DNA of 64,000 bases, from contig JAPFBL010000034.1 in the NCBI GenBank assembly GCA_026182355.1, positions 2,550,501 to 2,614,500 of the forward strand, in the 5' to 3' direction. Origin of the DNA: Hermatobates lingyangjiaoensis (Eukaryota; Arthropoda; Insecta; Hemiptera; Hermatobatidae). Below, piece by piece: positions 44,911 through 56,849 of the stretch. The notes under the pieces were generated by a model. It did no database searches, was not told the DNA's origin, and saw only the letters and a list, made by a program, of their open reading frames with translations. Numbering within the stretch: the first letter of the stretch is position 1; each line of letters starts with the position of its first letter. The position numbers and the translations under genes were made by a program.

Positions 44911-45175
44911 TGTATGCGTTAGTGTTGTGTGTGTTCTTTTCATTATTAAAATATATATTCCGCTATTAATAATAAATACGTCCCCTAAGGGAATGGTAAA
45001 GTAGACTATATTGCTTAATTTTTTATTATTTACATCAATTATTTACTACATATACTAACTATAAGTACTAATATCTAATAATGTAATGTTATTAAAGAAA
45101 GTTAATTAGTGAAGGCTAGAGTAATGTTGTACCCCATAAGGTCATTAGATTATTTGTGTCCACCCCATGTGATTC
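44911..45175. other. AT-rich DNA, no gene seen
   Basis: No feature recognised. Confidence 0.5.
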
Positions 45176-45179
45176 CAAT

Positions 45180-45420
45180 GGCATATACAACGTGAGGTTA
45201 TTGTTCGTGCTGTTGTTTGTCCCTGAATGGAATCAGTGGGGGTGAAGTGGGCCAGTTGTCTGGAGGAAGTGACTTGTTGAGGCTGGCATTAGTATGAGGG
45301 GTTTGGAAAGACGCCGTCACGGAACACCTGTCTCCACGCACTCAAGGCCTCTCCTTGATCACCGGCCTGCTTCTAGTCACACGCCTCCCTGTCTTCCGTA
45401 ATCCTCCATAATTCTCAAGC
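45180..45420. promoter_or_regulatory. GC-richer island, possible regulatory element
   Basis: Unique G/C-richer block with an E-box (acacctgtctcc near 45325) and several ctcaagg and gtgacttg cores. No open frame of length. Called by contrast with flanking AT-rich DNA. Confidence 0.22.
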
Positions 45421-45900
45421 AGATATCACTTAATAACATTACTGTGTGAAATCCAGAAGAAAAACGATATAAGAGGGGTGCAAAACGACAATCTTAAGGC
45501 TTAAAAAATTTTTTTTCTTACTTTCTTTATTAAAAAAAAAAAACCTTCAAGTATGACAGGTTTAGTCATACTATCAAGTATGTTAGTATATAGATGAAGA
45601 AATTATTCTAACTAACACTGTTGTAATTAAACATTATACAGTCTCATCCCGTACGATAAATACGAATGATTCCGTGCAGAAAATAGTGTGAAAATGGAAC
45701 AAAGATCACAAACCATTGCACGTACGTCATAAGTTAATTATTTTTCCTAATTAACTTACTATTATTTTATTATTATTGATATGAGGGGCTGATTAACTTT
45801 GAAGTAGTACGCAGTTCATTCATGCATGTTCTATTACAGTTTTCTTTACCGTTTCTAAAAACGCTGTAAAAAAAGTGAAGAATATTCGTCATGCTTAGAA

Positions 45901-46215
45901 TAGGTTGCAGTGGCAGTCCCACAAGGGAACACACGTAGGCCAAGCATTGGCCCTTTGTGATACCATTCAATGAAGATTGATTCTACAGTTGGTGTCCTAA
46001 ATTTTGCCTAACTCAAATGTATTTAGAGTAGGGATCTTTAACGAGTACCTGACATCGTACAGGCTCGGGACCGACGGTGTAACGTCCTTCTCCGAGGGAC
46101 GACGTGCTCAGATTTATTCACCTCCCGCGTGAATAAATCGATGGCCAGGTGAGGATTGAACCCCGGTCCTATCAGTTCAGAGGTGAGCAAGTAACCACTG
46201 AGCTAGCCTGGCCCC
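45901..46215 (-). mobile_element. tRNA-derived SINE, near full length
   Basis: Minus-strand copy with a complete tRNA-like head (A box tagctcagtgg, B box ggttcaatcc read on the minus strand; ggccagg and the cctggcc region can pair), the ggacgtta core and a 3' tail. An imperfect 13-bp target duplication flanks it (attcgtcatgctt at 45884-45896, attcgacatactt at 46216-46228, two differences). Confidence 0.92.
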
Positions 46216-46229
46216 ATTCGACATACTTG

Positions 46230-47075
46230 TTGCCAATTAAAACGATATATGCGTTATTAAATAGGACTTGTATTTTGTTTCCTTTATTTCATAGAAATGC
46301 TTAAATCACCTACATTCAACGCTATAGTAGTATTTGATTTTCGATTTTATATGGACGATTTCTTGCAACACTAAAAACACTCTTACTTGATTTCTTATTG
46401 TTATTCCAAATTTAAGCAAATAACCTCATAAAACAAAACAACTTTTTTCAGTAATGATACACTAGTATATTTGGTATGTTTCTCTGCAAAAACTACTATT
46501 TTTGGTAGTAGTTTTAGCTATTCTTTCAGTGGAAATAACTTTTACAAATGTCACATGTAATATTATGAAAGTACTACCGTATATTAAAAAGGACCAAATA
46601 ACTAATACGAAAGATATTAACTTTCGAAGATTTTTTTTAAAATCTCTTTATTTGTTACAATACAACCGAATTAATTATAAAAAGAAATGAATTTTCTGAA
46701 CAGAACAAGAGGCGAAAACATTAAAAGCGATATATTCTAGAAACTAATATGATTTCAAAAGATATATTTAGATCAGTTGATTGAGAATAATTAAAACAAA
46801 CATTTAACTCACCACTTTCATCAGGGACTAAAACACACTCCCTGCTAATAGTATAAGGTTATTTAAGAAGCAGTGAACAAAGTTTATAATACCTAGAAAA
46901 TACTTAATAATTAGTGAAGAATTTATTGTTAACAAATCATTTGAATTTAGCAATTTAACTGAAACTTTATGGTGATTCTTAACTTTAAAAAATGATAACT
47001 TTTTTGAAAGTTAATCTGTATGTTTATCTTTTATTCCAATATATGAAGTATAACAGGCATAATACATATTACAAT
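46230..47075. other. AT-rich DNA, no gene seen
   Basis: Nothing recognised. Confidence 0.5.
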
Positions 47076-47130
47076 TATTCTGAGGTAAAATGGATAAACC
47101 AACAAAAGTCTCCACACAAATGAAGTTTTA

Positions 47131-47169
47131 TTCAACCCGTTTCGAACACTTTGTGTTCATCATCAGGAA
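47131..47169 (-). ncRNA. Hammerhead ribozyme candidate, family B, intact
   Basis: Minus strand: stem I UUC with GAA, core CUGAUGA (47166-47160), an unpaired U, stem II GAACAC with GUGUUC (six perfect pairs, AAA loop), core GAAA (47143-47140), stem III A-U and C-G with a GG loop, and U17. All invariant bases are present, and this family has the strongest stem II in the window. Confidence 0.72.
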
Positions 47170-47218
47170 GACACTATAATACAAATTATATCTAATTATA
47201 GTATTGTATTATAGTGTC

Positions 47219-47257
47219 TTCCTGATGATGAACACAAAGTGTTCGAAACACGTTGAA
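47219..47257 (+). ncRNA. Hammerhead ribozyme candidate, family B, intact
   Basis: Stem I UUC (47219-47221) with GAA (47255-47257), core CUGAUGA (47222-47228), an unpaired U, stem II GAACAC with GUGUUC and loop AAA, core GAAA (47245-47248), stem III C-G and A-U with an AC loop, and U17 at 47254. It mirrors 47131-47169; only the stem III loop differs (AC versus GG). Confidence 0.72.
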
Positions 47258-47555
47258 TAAAACTTCATTTGTGTGGAGACTTTTGTTGGTTTATCCATTT
47301 TACCTCAGAATGAGTAAATACCACACAATTACGGATTGCACAACTAATGATATTACAATTAGTTAAATAATGTTTACATTTCAAAGTTTCATGTTTTAAT
47401 CTTGCATTTTTATAATAAAATTCTTGTTTGATTACTTGGATATAAAATAATTGTGAACTCTTTACACAATGGACGTTCTTCGATATGTAATTTGATAAGT
47501 TATAACAATAAAGGAAATTTAGACACTTCATTGTGAATTATTAGACATAAGCAGA

Positions 47556-47640
47556 TGAAAGAGAGAGAGAGAGAGGGAGTGAGAGAGAGAGAGAGAGAGA
47601 GATGAGAGAGTGAGTGAGTGTGAGAGAGGTAGTAGGTAGT
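47556..47640. repeat. (GA)n microsatellite
   Basis: GA-rich run with gtga interruptions. Confidence 0.9.
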
Positions 47641-47644
47641 ATTG

Positions 47645-48400
47645 TCAGTAAAACAAAGTCTAGTAGAAGTTAATTAAAAACTATTTTACTGAAGGTTATG
47701 TATAGTACTGACTGGTATAGCGGTCTTTGATCACATCAGAGTGTGAGGTTACATGATATCAAATATTTATGAATTAAAATAAAACATATAACATATCTGA
47801 GCAGATGTAGTTTTTCTTTTACTAACTTTACCTCTTTCTTATGGTAACAAAAACACTATGTACACCTTACCTCCTAAACACAACTACATACAATCATTAA
47901 TATATTAGACTCTATACAAAGGGCCTGAGATATCATCACTTGTCTCTCTCTGTAACCTTTTACTATTTATTCTAAGAAGAATAGCTTTGTAATGACGGTT
48001 CATATTTCAAATACCTTAGACAAGGATCATACAAAGCCAGTATAAAACCTTTGATAAAAGATTATATTAGATTTTGCATAATTAACTGATGCTTCATCGG
48101 CTGTTGTCTTTCCTACATTAGTTAAAATTTTTTTCATTTTACGATGATCAGTTTTTTGTTATTTACTATTGATAAGTGCAATAGTAAATGATTAGTCAAT
48201 TTAATATGTAATAATTGTGCTACAGTAATCATATATTTAATTCTATAATTAGAATAGATTAATGACAAGAGTGATCATATTCAGTTTTAGAAAAATGTTT
48301 ATGTTGTCGGGCCCAGAAGGATTAAGTATGTTTCATCAAGGATAGTTATATGCCAAAAAAGTGAATGTGCCTGCCATGAGAGTGTCCACAAGTGCTTGCA
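47645..48400. other. AT-rich DNA, no gene seen
   Basis: Nothing recognised. Confidence 0.5.
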
Positions 48401-48416
48401 AGTTTGATAGACTATA

Positions 48417-48739
48417 GGTTAGGTTAGGTTACAGTGGTAGTCCCACAAGAGAACACACGTAGGCCGATCATTGGCCCTTTGTGATACCACACAATGAAGA
48501 TTGATTCTACAGTGGGAGTCCTAAATTTTACCTAACTCAAATGTATTTAGAGTAGGGATCTTTAACGAGTACCTGACATCGTACAGGCTCGGGACCGACG
48601 GTTTAACGTCCTTCTCCGAGGGACGACGTGCTCAGATTTATTCACCTCCCGCGTGAATAAATCGAGGGCCAGGTGAGGATTGAACCCCGGTACTATCAGT
48701 TCAGAGGCGAGCACGTAACCACTGAGCTAGCCTGGCCCC
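48417..48739 (-). mobile_element. tRNA-derived SINE, near full length
   Basis: Minus-strand copy very similar to 45901-46215. It begins ggttaggttaggttacagtg, with a duplicated ggtta tail end, and finishes with the tRNA-like head. A perfect 9-bp target duplication, tagactata, lies at 48408-48416 and 48741-48749. The clean duplication and low divergence suggest recent activity. Confidence 0.93.
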
Positions 48740-48754
48740 TTAGACTATAATAAC

Positions 48755-51595
48755 ATCTTAGTTATAGGGAAGAGTATGTGGTTATTGACTCATTATTAAA
48801 AAAAATATAGGTAGTATATATATGTAAAAAAAAAATGTCGTAAAGCAATAATTGTAAAGAAGATAATGTTACGTTATTTGTTGAAGAGATTTATTGTATA
48901 AGCACTCTTATTATTAGATTATTGTTAAAATATTTGTTTTCCTTTAAGTCTCAATATAATATTATTGTTATAAATTTTTCTTTACAAAATAATTTTATTT
49001 TCATTATGACGATGTTAGTAGCAGTTTTATTAAATAAGAACCCGTCCTGCCTTGTAAATTTTTCCATACTAAGACTATTCAACAACGTATCCATTGTCAA
49101 GATAAAACAGAAATTTATTTTTCATAAACTTTTAAAGAATCCAACATCGAAGTAAATGTCTTTAGTCTTTATCATATTTTGATAGACCCAGGAAGATATA
49201 TTTCTGAGATGATTTTGGTTGTTAATATTGATTTGATAATATAGAAGTTCAACTCAAGTAGAAAATCAAGTGGCAACTCAAGGAGAAGTTCATTATTGTC
49301 TTTCTATAACGCTGAAACACAGAATAAATTTCAATTTGCTCCTGATGATGGATGACTTTGGAAAGCTGGTAAGGTTTGATGAACACATAGGATCTAAGAC
49401 GGTATAACCATTATAACAACTTATTTTATGTTAAAAAAGATGCACCTAATCTGGAGCTATTATTATTGTTATGTTTCAATTAAATTTTACCCCATAAATA
49501 AGCAATAAACAACCACTACGTAATATATCTCGGGCAATATTTTGACCAAACAACTTTTTACTGCCCTTAATTAAAGGGTTGATTTTTTTTAAACTCTTAA
49601 TCAAATATTTCCGTTAGTAGGAGTAATTTGATAATCACTTCTTCTTTGTTTAAATTGAATTCCCTCAGGTTAGGGGTTAATAGGATACCCTTTTAATATT
49701 TTCAAAAGTATTTTTGGACATTAAAATTGATAAATAATGTAAGAAATACATATTCTACAATGATAAATACTTGCAAAGTTATTAGCTAAAATTATTAAAA
49801 ATTTGAAACTATTAAAATCTGAAGATGTAATAATTGCAATTCAAACAAAGGTAATTTTTTTTAATCCTCATAATAAATATTTTCAAACAAAATATGTGCA
49901 AACCTAAACAAATTACTGAAATGATAGTCTCAAAAGAAATATATATACCTGTATTGATTAAATAAGTTATGATATAGGCTTCTTTATAATTAGAATGCAA
50001 AGAATTTGACTAAAGAACAAATAACATCTGTCTAGACATTTTCAATTATTTACAGCAATAACTTAGTTTCTCAAACCTTTAAAAAATCACGTGAGACTAA
50101 AAGAAATCAGTTACCATGAGACAATATTTTTTCATTTCTAAAAATCAATATTTTTAATAACATTTAGCTCCATAATTTATCAATGAAGCTTTCTGAACAC
50201 TTCATGGAAAACTTCAACGTCTCAAGTTAGTAGTCTCCTGTACTAGATTAGTATAAATTCCTATATTAATTATACTAATTCTTGTCCATTTTTTTGAATT
50301 TTTATCACTAAATGGTTGTATACTAGGTTAAAAATATGACTTTTTACCCAAATGAGTTTTATTGGTTTGATTTCGTTCACATAAATGTTTCACAATTTTT
50401 TATTCGCATACATATATTTAATGTCTACTTCTTTTTGGATTTATTTTTTGTTTGAAATTTATTTCATTTTTATTTTTGATCTAATTGAGAAATATAATTT
50501 ATACATAAATCATATCTCAATAGATAAATCATTATATTGATATTTTTGCAATAATGAAATGGATTATTTTCTAAAACTCCTCTTACAAGGTGTGCTCATC
50601 TATTTCGTTATTCGAAAGACATTTCATTCTTTTTGAATGTTTGAAATTTTCGTAGATATAGTTTGCATTTGTAAAATTTCATCAACACAAGGTTCTTAAA
50701 TATGCATGGGAAGAAGTACGTACGCATATAATAGAGAATAGATTCAACCTGAGAATGAAATAGTTCAATGATGCATTTGTATCTTACGTAAATGTCATTT
50801 TTCTTCCAGCAAAATGTATGAAGAAAAACTTACGCTATTTAATATCTAAGTGTTTCTTTGAAAGTTATATATGGTTTTGTCAATGATTTATGAAGCCTTT
50901 CAGATAAAAGTATTACTAGTTTCTTTGCATAGAATGAGAGAGAAAGACATATTTAAAAAAAAAAAAACGAAAAAATAGAATATAAGCTGTTAATGTGATG
51001 TTGAAGGCGTGTCACTGGAAATGTTTTATTAAAGTATTACAAGAACGATCCATCTTGTCTTGATAGACATTACAGTTGTGTGACAAAGTTGAATTTTTAT
51101 TCACTATGTGCTAAATAATAGAGTGGATTGTCTCTCGTGAACTTGAAACAGGTCGCACTTCCTACCCATAAATATTAAAACACATTCACATCTACAATTG
51201 CTTGTAAGAATCCAGAAACAGTTAATTTTCTATTTCCGTTCCGTCACGATTTTCCGTATTTGTTAAAGCAAACTGCTTGTTTTATGTGTATTGATTGCTG
51301 AGTGGAAAACTCCACACTAACGTTTCCTAGGGAATAATTTATTGTCTGTATACGTTTTTCTTGTCACTCTTCTCGTCGAAAAACATCTGAAATAGTGGAC
51401 TTCATCGATTTTAAGTTTATTATTTTCTTTTATAATGTAATTGGATATAAAAATTCTAATTCTTCGTTGTATCTTTATGAAAATAAGGCTTAATTAAATA
51501 ATGGTGGCCTACATTACTTATAGCTGATTCACAGACGCTTGACTAGTCCTGTGCTCTTCTCCCTCTCTATCCCTTTCATCAAACCCCTCAACCCT
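48755..51595. other. AT-rich DNA, no gene seen
   Basis: No gene or repeat family is recognised. At 49342-49364 a CTGATGA and GAAA occur at hammerhead-like spacing, but without a convincing stem II. Confidence 0.5.
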
Positions 51596-51633
51596 TCAGT
51601 CTCTCATCTATTATTTCCACATTCTATATACCA

Positions 51634-52250
51634 TTCTTCCCCTCTCTCAATATCTCTCTCTCTCCCTGTCTCTCCCTCTCTCTCTCATTTTTTCTCTCTC
51701 TCTCTCCTCTCTCCCATTTCTCCCTCTCTCTTTCTCCATCTCTCTCTCCCATTCTCTCTCCCTCTCTCCCTTCTCCCTCTCCCTTTCTCTCTCCATCTCT
51801 CTCCCCTCCCCCTCTCTCTCCCAATCTCTCTCCATCTCACTCTCCCTCCCTCTCTCCCCCTCTCTCTTTCTCTCTCCCCCTCTCCCTCTCTCCCTCCCTC
51901 TCTCTCCCATTCTCCCTCTCTCTCCCATTCTCCCTCTCTCTCTCCCTCCCTCCCTCCCTCTCCCATTCTCTCTCTCACTCTCTCCCTCCTCTCCCTCTCC
52001 CTCTCTTTCTCTCTCTCCCCCTCTCTCCCTCTCTCCCTCCCTCTCTCTCCCATTCTCTCTCTCTCCCCCCCTCTCTCTCCCATTCTCTCTCCCCCCCCCC
52101 TCTCTCTCCCTCCCTTTCTCTCTCTCTCCCCCCTCTCCCCTTCTCACCCCCTCTACCTCCCTCTCTCTCCCTCCCTCTCTCTCCCATTCTCTCTCTCACT
52201 CTCTCTCCCTTTTTCTCTCTCCTTCTCTCTCTCTCTCTCTCTCTCTCTCT
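51634..52250. repeat. Polypyrimidine tract, about 600 bp of CT/CCCT repeats
   Basis: The plus strand is almost purely C and T (ctctctccctctctcccatt patterns with rare A). A 237-codon plus frame and several minus frames across it are compositional artefacts (Ser, Leu, Pro; Arg, Glu, Gly). Such mirror-rich homopurine-homopyrimidine DNA can form triplex (H-DNA) structures. Confidence 0.95.
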
Positions 52251-52259
52251 AAAGAAGCC

Positions 52260-54470
52260 GCTCCCCAGCAATCCGAATATGTGTATATCTATCTCAATCT
52301 CTCTCAATCAGCTAATCCATATTGTCTCTGTTTTAAACTTTATCAGTCACTGAAGATTATCCTTACTTCTACAGTTAATCATTTTCTACTAAATTGTACT
52401 GTCAATTTTTGTACTAATCATTTTTTTATTTTATACAATATTTATGGTCTTTTTTGATGGAATAACGAACATAGAGCCTAAAATGAAATGGAATAAGAAC
52501 GAAAACTGAAACCTGTACTCTGATTTATAATAACGACTATTCATTAATTTTCATATTGATTACGCATTGATGGATAACAATGACACAAATTTTTATTATA
52601 TTAATTACATATTGACCAGTCAGTAACTTTTGACACACCATATATAGGTGAACGAAAGGTATTTCAAACATATGTTTTTTAAAAAAATTCAACATAACTT
52701 ATGAATCAATGCTAACAAGATTTATATTTAATTCATTATAATCTTAACACTGTTTAATTCCACACTTACTGAGAAACATGAATTATATTTGTTTAGTATA
52801 TAGAGCCTTTCCAATGGAAATGAAGTATTTAAGCATACAGAGATGAAAGAAAGGTCCTAACTAAACATATAAGTAAATAAAAATATGTTGCAAAATATTT
52901 TATTGTCAAAATAATAAGAGACTATCAAAAACCTTTTTTACTAAAAATATTATTGGTTTAAATTATCAAAAGACATTTTAATGTTATTAACGTTGGATTT
53001 TACTTTTTAACATTTATGATTGCACTTTGTCAGCATAACTGCAAAAAAAATGAAATCATAAATTCATGCTCTCAACAGCAAATTTCAACGGAAAACAAAT
53101 TGAAACTAATTAAAAGTAAATTATACATATTATTTATCAACTCTGAATGTTCATTAAGGGTTATTGTTGCTTCGCAATTATTTTCTACTGCAAGTAAAGT
53201 TATTTCAGAGTAATAATTTCACAGAAGGAAGGAAGATTACTGTTTGAATTCTAATGAATAGTTACTTTTTTTTTTTTTTTTTTTAATAAAAAAACGAAGA
53301 AAGAAATGTATTTTATGATGCGAATAGAAGTAAAGGTAGGCTTAATTTCAGTGCAAAACTTTGCTTGTGTTAATGAAATAAATTACAGTTTAAGTTGATA
53401 GAGGATTGTTGAGGAGGGGGATGAGGTAGCAATGATGGGGTGGTGGAGGTGGGGGGTTGTGGGGGTGCTGGAAGAAGATGCGAGAAAAGTATTATAAAAG
53501 AGAACAGTAGAGACAAAGCTTCTTTGTCCCAGGTCCGTTAAGGACTCTGTTTTAATTAATGCAATTTATTGTGCAAGAAATGGCTTGTATAAAACATCTA
53601 CAAAGGGTTGCCTCAGACAAAATTATGACGATACTTAGGGGTTATTAATTAGAAAATGGTTTTAAAGAGGATTTGGTTAAAATAGAGAAGAAAGTAAATT
53701 AATTGATTGATACGACTTATTTGGGGAGCACTTTTAAGGTATCGGATCTGCAATGAGAAAATATTACATTATGTTAGCTACAAATCTCTTTTCAGAATTC
53801 TCGACACACTCTCAATACAATTTAAAAGGTTGAAACAAAATCTTCTTATGTCGTTATTAGAAATTAAAGAAAATTGTCATTATACATTTTATAAAATAAA
53901 AAAAAATAGTTATTTTATAAGAATAAATATTTTTGATGCCCATAATTTAACATTTTATTCATAATCATGAGTTTCATTATTAATTTTTTTGAATATGCTA
54001 CTTTGTAGACTTTTTTTGTTATATATACGTCCTTGCTTTTCTGTATCTACGTAGCTCATAATGATTGATGTTTTAATGGTTAATATCAAACTTACTAATT
54101 TACATTAATACTCTCATTTCCACAGATATATCTCATTTGATGTTAAAATAAACTTTGTTTTTTTCCTTTTGTTTCAACAGAGTAAATACATTAGATATAC
54201 AGTAGCTGTTTCAGTACTATGTCGATGGAGAGAAATCAATCAAGTGGAGAACTCCCCACTTTATGGGTGATCTTTTATAATAGTGCTACCAACAATTGCT
54301 AGAAACGTGACCCTCTGCATTGTGTTTTACTTTCTCATCATCAATTCTGACATTTAAACAAAAGTCTAGACGAAATTTTACTTATATCATTCTCATTATT
54401 ATTAATATTTTTCACTAGTTTAAACCTTTAATGTTCTCTTGTAAATAATTCACCAATATAGATAATATTT
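52260..54470. other. AT-rich DNA, one GT/G-rich spot
   Basis: At about 53405-53470 a G-rich stretch (ggaggggg, ggtggaggtggggg, tgtgggggtgctgg) has four or more G runs and may form a G-quadruplex. A long T run is at 53266-53284. No gene is recognised. Confidence 0.45.
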
Positions 54471-54476
54471 TTTTTC

Positions 54477-54953
54477 TTTCGGTCCTCTCCGACCATCTAC
54501 AGGGTTAAACATGTATATACAATATCTTAAAAACTATTGAACATTTTTACATACTTAAATATAACAGTCAAATTTCTTAATAAACATACTATATACAATT
54601 TAAAATTCGAACCGGTTAATTTAAATGTTTTCATTGTATTTAGTAAGTTTATTAAGAAACTTGAGTGTTATATAATTAAGTATTTAAACATGTTTAATAG
54701 TTTTTAAGATATTGTATATACGAGTTACACCATGTAGATGGTAGAAGAGGACCGATACGTCGGAAGAAATAAATGCATGGAAAACAAAACATATGGTGAG
54801 TTGATGTACCTAGTTCCTGGTGAATTCAAAAGAATCTTAACAGATTTGGAAAAGGTATCTTAGAAATTAATTAAAAAAATAATAGGCAGAAAATTCAATC
54901 TCATAAGTATTAACGAAGGACTGTTCCTCAAATATACGAATATATATATATAT
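54477..54953. mobile_element. PLE terminal foldback plus N-terminal frame, ending at (TA)n
   Basis: Inverted arms at about 54481-54589 and 54643-54753 share ggtcctctccgaccatctac (reverse-complemented at the right as gtagatggtagaagaggacc, with differences) and taaacatgtatatacaatat. Hammerhead-like cores: minus 54502-54477 (CUGUAGA, U, GGUC to GGACC, GAAA) and plus about 54731-54763 (AUGUAGA, GAUA, CGUCGG), both altered at core positions. Downstream, 54795-54940 reads ELMYLVPGEFKRILTDLEK, stop, and on to SINEGLFLKYTNI, gap-free homologous to the frame at 17153, then (TA)n at 54941-54953. Confidence 0.65.
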
Positions 54954-54954
54954 A

Positions 54955-55590
54955 TGACTTCTTGGTCTTGGTATGACTTCTACCAAGCTCAATGAGCGTA
55001 TGAACGGCCATAGAGCTTCGGTCGGTCAGCGCCGATCCATGCTAACAGTCATAACCTTTCTTTTAATAACTGTTTTAGTGTTCAAATAATTAAGCTAGTG
55101 ACCACTGATGACCGTAGTTTGACATTAAGAGCGTCTGAGGAGGCCCACATATGGTTATTGGGGGCCCAATCAGATCCCGGTTTAAATCAGAAGCGTTAAC
55201 TTTTATATGTTATTCCTTTTATTTTTATTTTATATATATATTTATATAATTTTTAATTTTTTTTATTATTATTTACTCTTTTTTAATTTTATCTATGGTT
55301 TTTGCCTTTTCCGTTCTCGGACGTTTAGTGCCTAGCTCCTTTTTTACGCTAGTGCTGCTCTCATCGGTTGACACTTTATTGCATCATTCGCGCTCCGTTC
55401 TTCGACGTGGGGAGATCTCTCTCACTTCGTCCTCTCTTCTAGTCTACTCTTCTGATGACGAACAACAGTTCGAAATATTGAATTCTGTAAGTGTTCTTTT
55501 TATTCTTTTTTCTGTGTCGTGCTTTGTGTAATTTAAAGTTTTATAGTCCTTGTGGACCGTTTCTTATATATATATATATATATAAAGATT
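54955..55590 (+). mobile_element. Repeat module with intact-core hammerhead, between (TA)n tracts
   Basis: The module is bounded by TA-rich runs (to 54953; 55222-55240; 55566-55584). It holds the hammerhead candidate at 55448-55483. Balanced-composition sequence lies at 54955-55190 (agcttcggtcggtcagcgcc). A frame at 55295-55531 is open but hydrophobic, with no known domain. Probably another PLE terminal family; no RT is seen. Confidence 0.45.
55448..55483 (+). ncRNA. Hammerhead ribozyme candidate, intact core
   Basis: Core CUGAUGA (55452-55458), an unpaired C, stem II GAAC with GUUC (four perfect pairs, AACA loop), core GAAA (55472-55475), then UAUU giving U-A and A-U for stem III and U17. 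Stem I is weak as aligned (one G-U and one U-A), perhaps after loss of one base compared with the CUUC-CUGAUGA arrangement elsewhere. Confidence 0.55.
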
Positions 55591-55899
55591 TCAATTCCCA
55601 TAAATGATATAACGTGGAAGACCCATGATCTCAATATGAAGAAAAGCAAATACACATAGCAACCAAACACACGAACTATTTCATTTTATGTACATCCGCT
55701 TTCACTGGAAATAAGTGAACGAAACCAAGCAGTCAGGAGAAGAAACAGAAACTAGTTGGGCTTACCAGTTCAGTATACACAAAAATAAATCATTGCAATG
55801 ATAGTATTATAAAAAGCATGCTGTTAAATGGCTTGCAATATAGGGCTTGGTAATTTATTCTGTTTTTCAAAGATAAATTACCTTAAAGTATTGGCTAGG

Positions 55900-56300
55900 G
55901 TAAGGGGATAAGAGATTGATCCGATTACCCTTGTATCTTCTCAGACAAGGTATAGGCGACATTAGTTTATTGTTCCTCCTTCAATCAGAGATTAGGCTTC
56001 TCATTCACCACTGTACTGGACCTTGATACATTTTCAAATCTCTGCGGGTCCATTTGTACAACCCTTTTCAATTGGGGTCCCATAAGTAGGAAAGGGGTTG
56101 CACTCCCTCTAAAGCATAATCGGCTCTTGGACTAGCAACTTGCCTTTTGTTTAACAGCCCCTTGCCCCGTTTCATATGCATATCAGACTCCCTTGTTATT
56201 GGCCTATCATTGCTCCCTCCACCTACTCTTGTTTGTACAGAATTCCTCCCTACCCAACATTTTTCCATGCCCTGTTATGAATCATTGTGCCAATCCGACC
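55900..56300. promoter_or_regulatory. Balanced-composition island, possible regulatory element
   Basis: About 400 bp of unique, less AT-rich sequence with an octamer/POU-like site (catatgcatatcag near 56174) and several short motifs (ggataagag, gatccgattaccc). A 66-codon minus-strand frame has no recognised domain. It may be a conserved enhancer or exon; unresolved. Confidence 0.27.
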
Positions 56301-56304
56301 AACC

Positions 56305-56845
56305 AGAAAATATATAATGCCCCCATTCCAACTCAATGAACTTCAATAGTTCATTTACACATATAAATCAAACTTAGCATTTAATAACTCCATTCAAATG
56401 GAATCCAATTTTATTTTATCAAATCAATTGTTATTTTTTTAAAATATTTCAATAAAAAATCATAAATAACTGCGTATTGGGAGAGTAGAAAAACATTATT
56501 ATATGCATAAATTCTGCTTATAAGTTGTCTGCAATTTCTTCCTTTATACGGTATATTTAAGTAACAAAGAAACGACCTATAAGATAAAAGTGTTACAAGT
56601 ATATCGAATAAGCACATAGAAAGAACTGATGTAATTCACTTTTATACTGTATCTATTATTATGACTAGATGAATTGGACTACTCATGCTGATGTGTAACA
56701 ACTCACTGGCATCCTGTTTGCCCTCTTCTTCTCCTGATGTTGATGAGATACCAAAGGTATCACCAAAATGGTTCAGTTCTTCTCTGCAATTTTTCTAAGT
56801 AGTTCACATGTACACACATACACGCACACACACACACACACAGAC
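56305..56845. other. AT-rich DNA with (CA)n
   Basis: A (CA)n run lies at about 56815-56840. Nothing else is recognised. Confidence 0.5.
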
Positions 56846-56849
56846 TCAT

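Larger units (their letters stand above)
47080..47345. mobile_element. PLE terminal foldback, family B, both hammerheads intact
   Basis: The left arm (about 47080-47190) and right arm (about 47200-47312) are inverted copies around a short AT spacer. Both contain a hammerhead candidate (47131-47169 minus, 47219-47257 plus). After the right arm, atgagtaaataccaca then attacggattgcacaactaa is shared with 26054-26090; its frame starts MSKYHTITDCTTND. The arms are nearly identical, so the event is recent. No (TA)n touches this module, unlike family A. Confidence 0.8.

Noticed and set aside
49342..49364. CTGATGA followed by GAAA at hammerhead-like spacing
   Set aside because: Stem II does not pair, position 17 would be G, and stem I fails. 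At best a decayed module.
51539..52307. 237-codon Ser/Leu/Pro frame and Arg/Glu/Gly frames on the other strand
   Set aside because: Pure composition effect of the CT tract.
55295..55531. 78-codon frame across the 55.45-kb hammerhead
   Set aside because: Hydrophobic, Ser-rich composition without domain; the ribozyme core within it explains the conserved-looking part.
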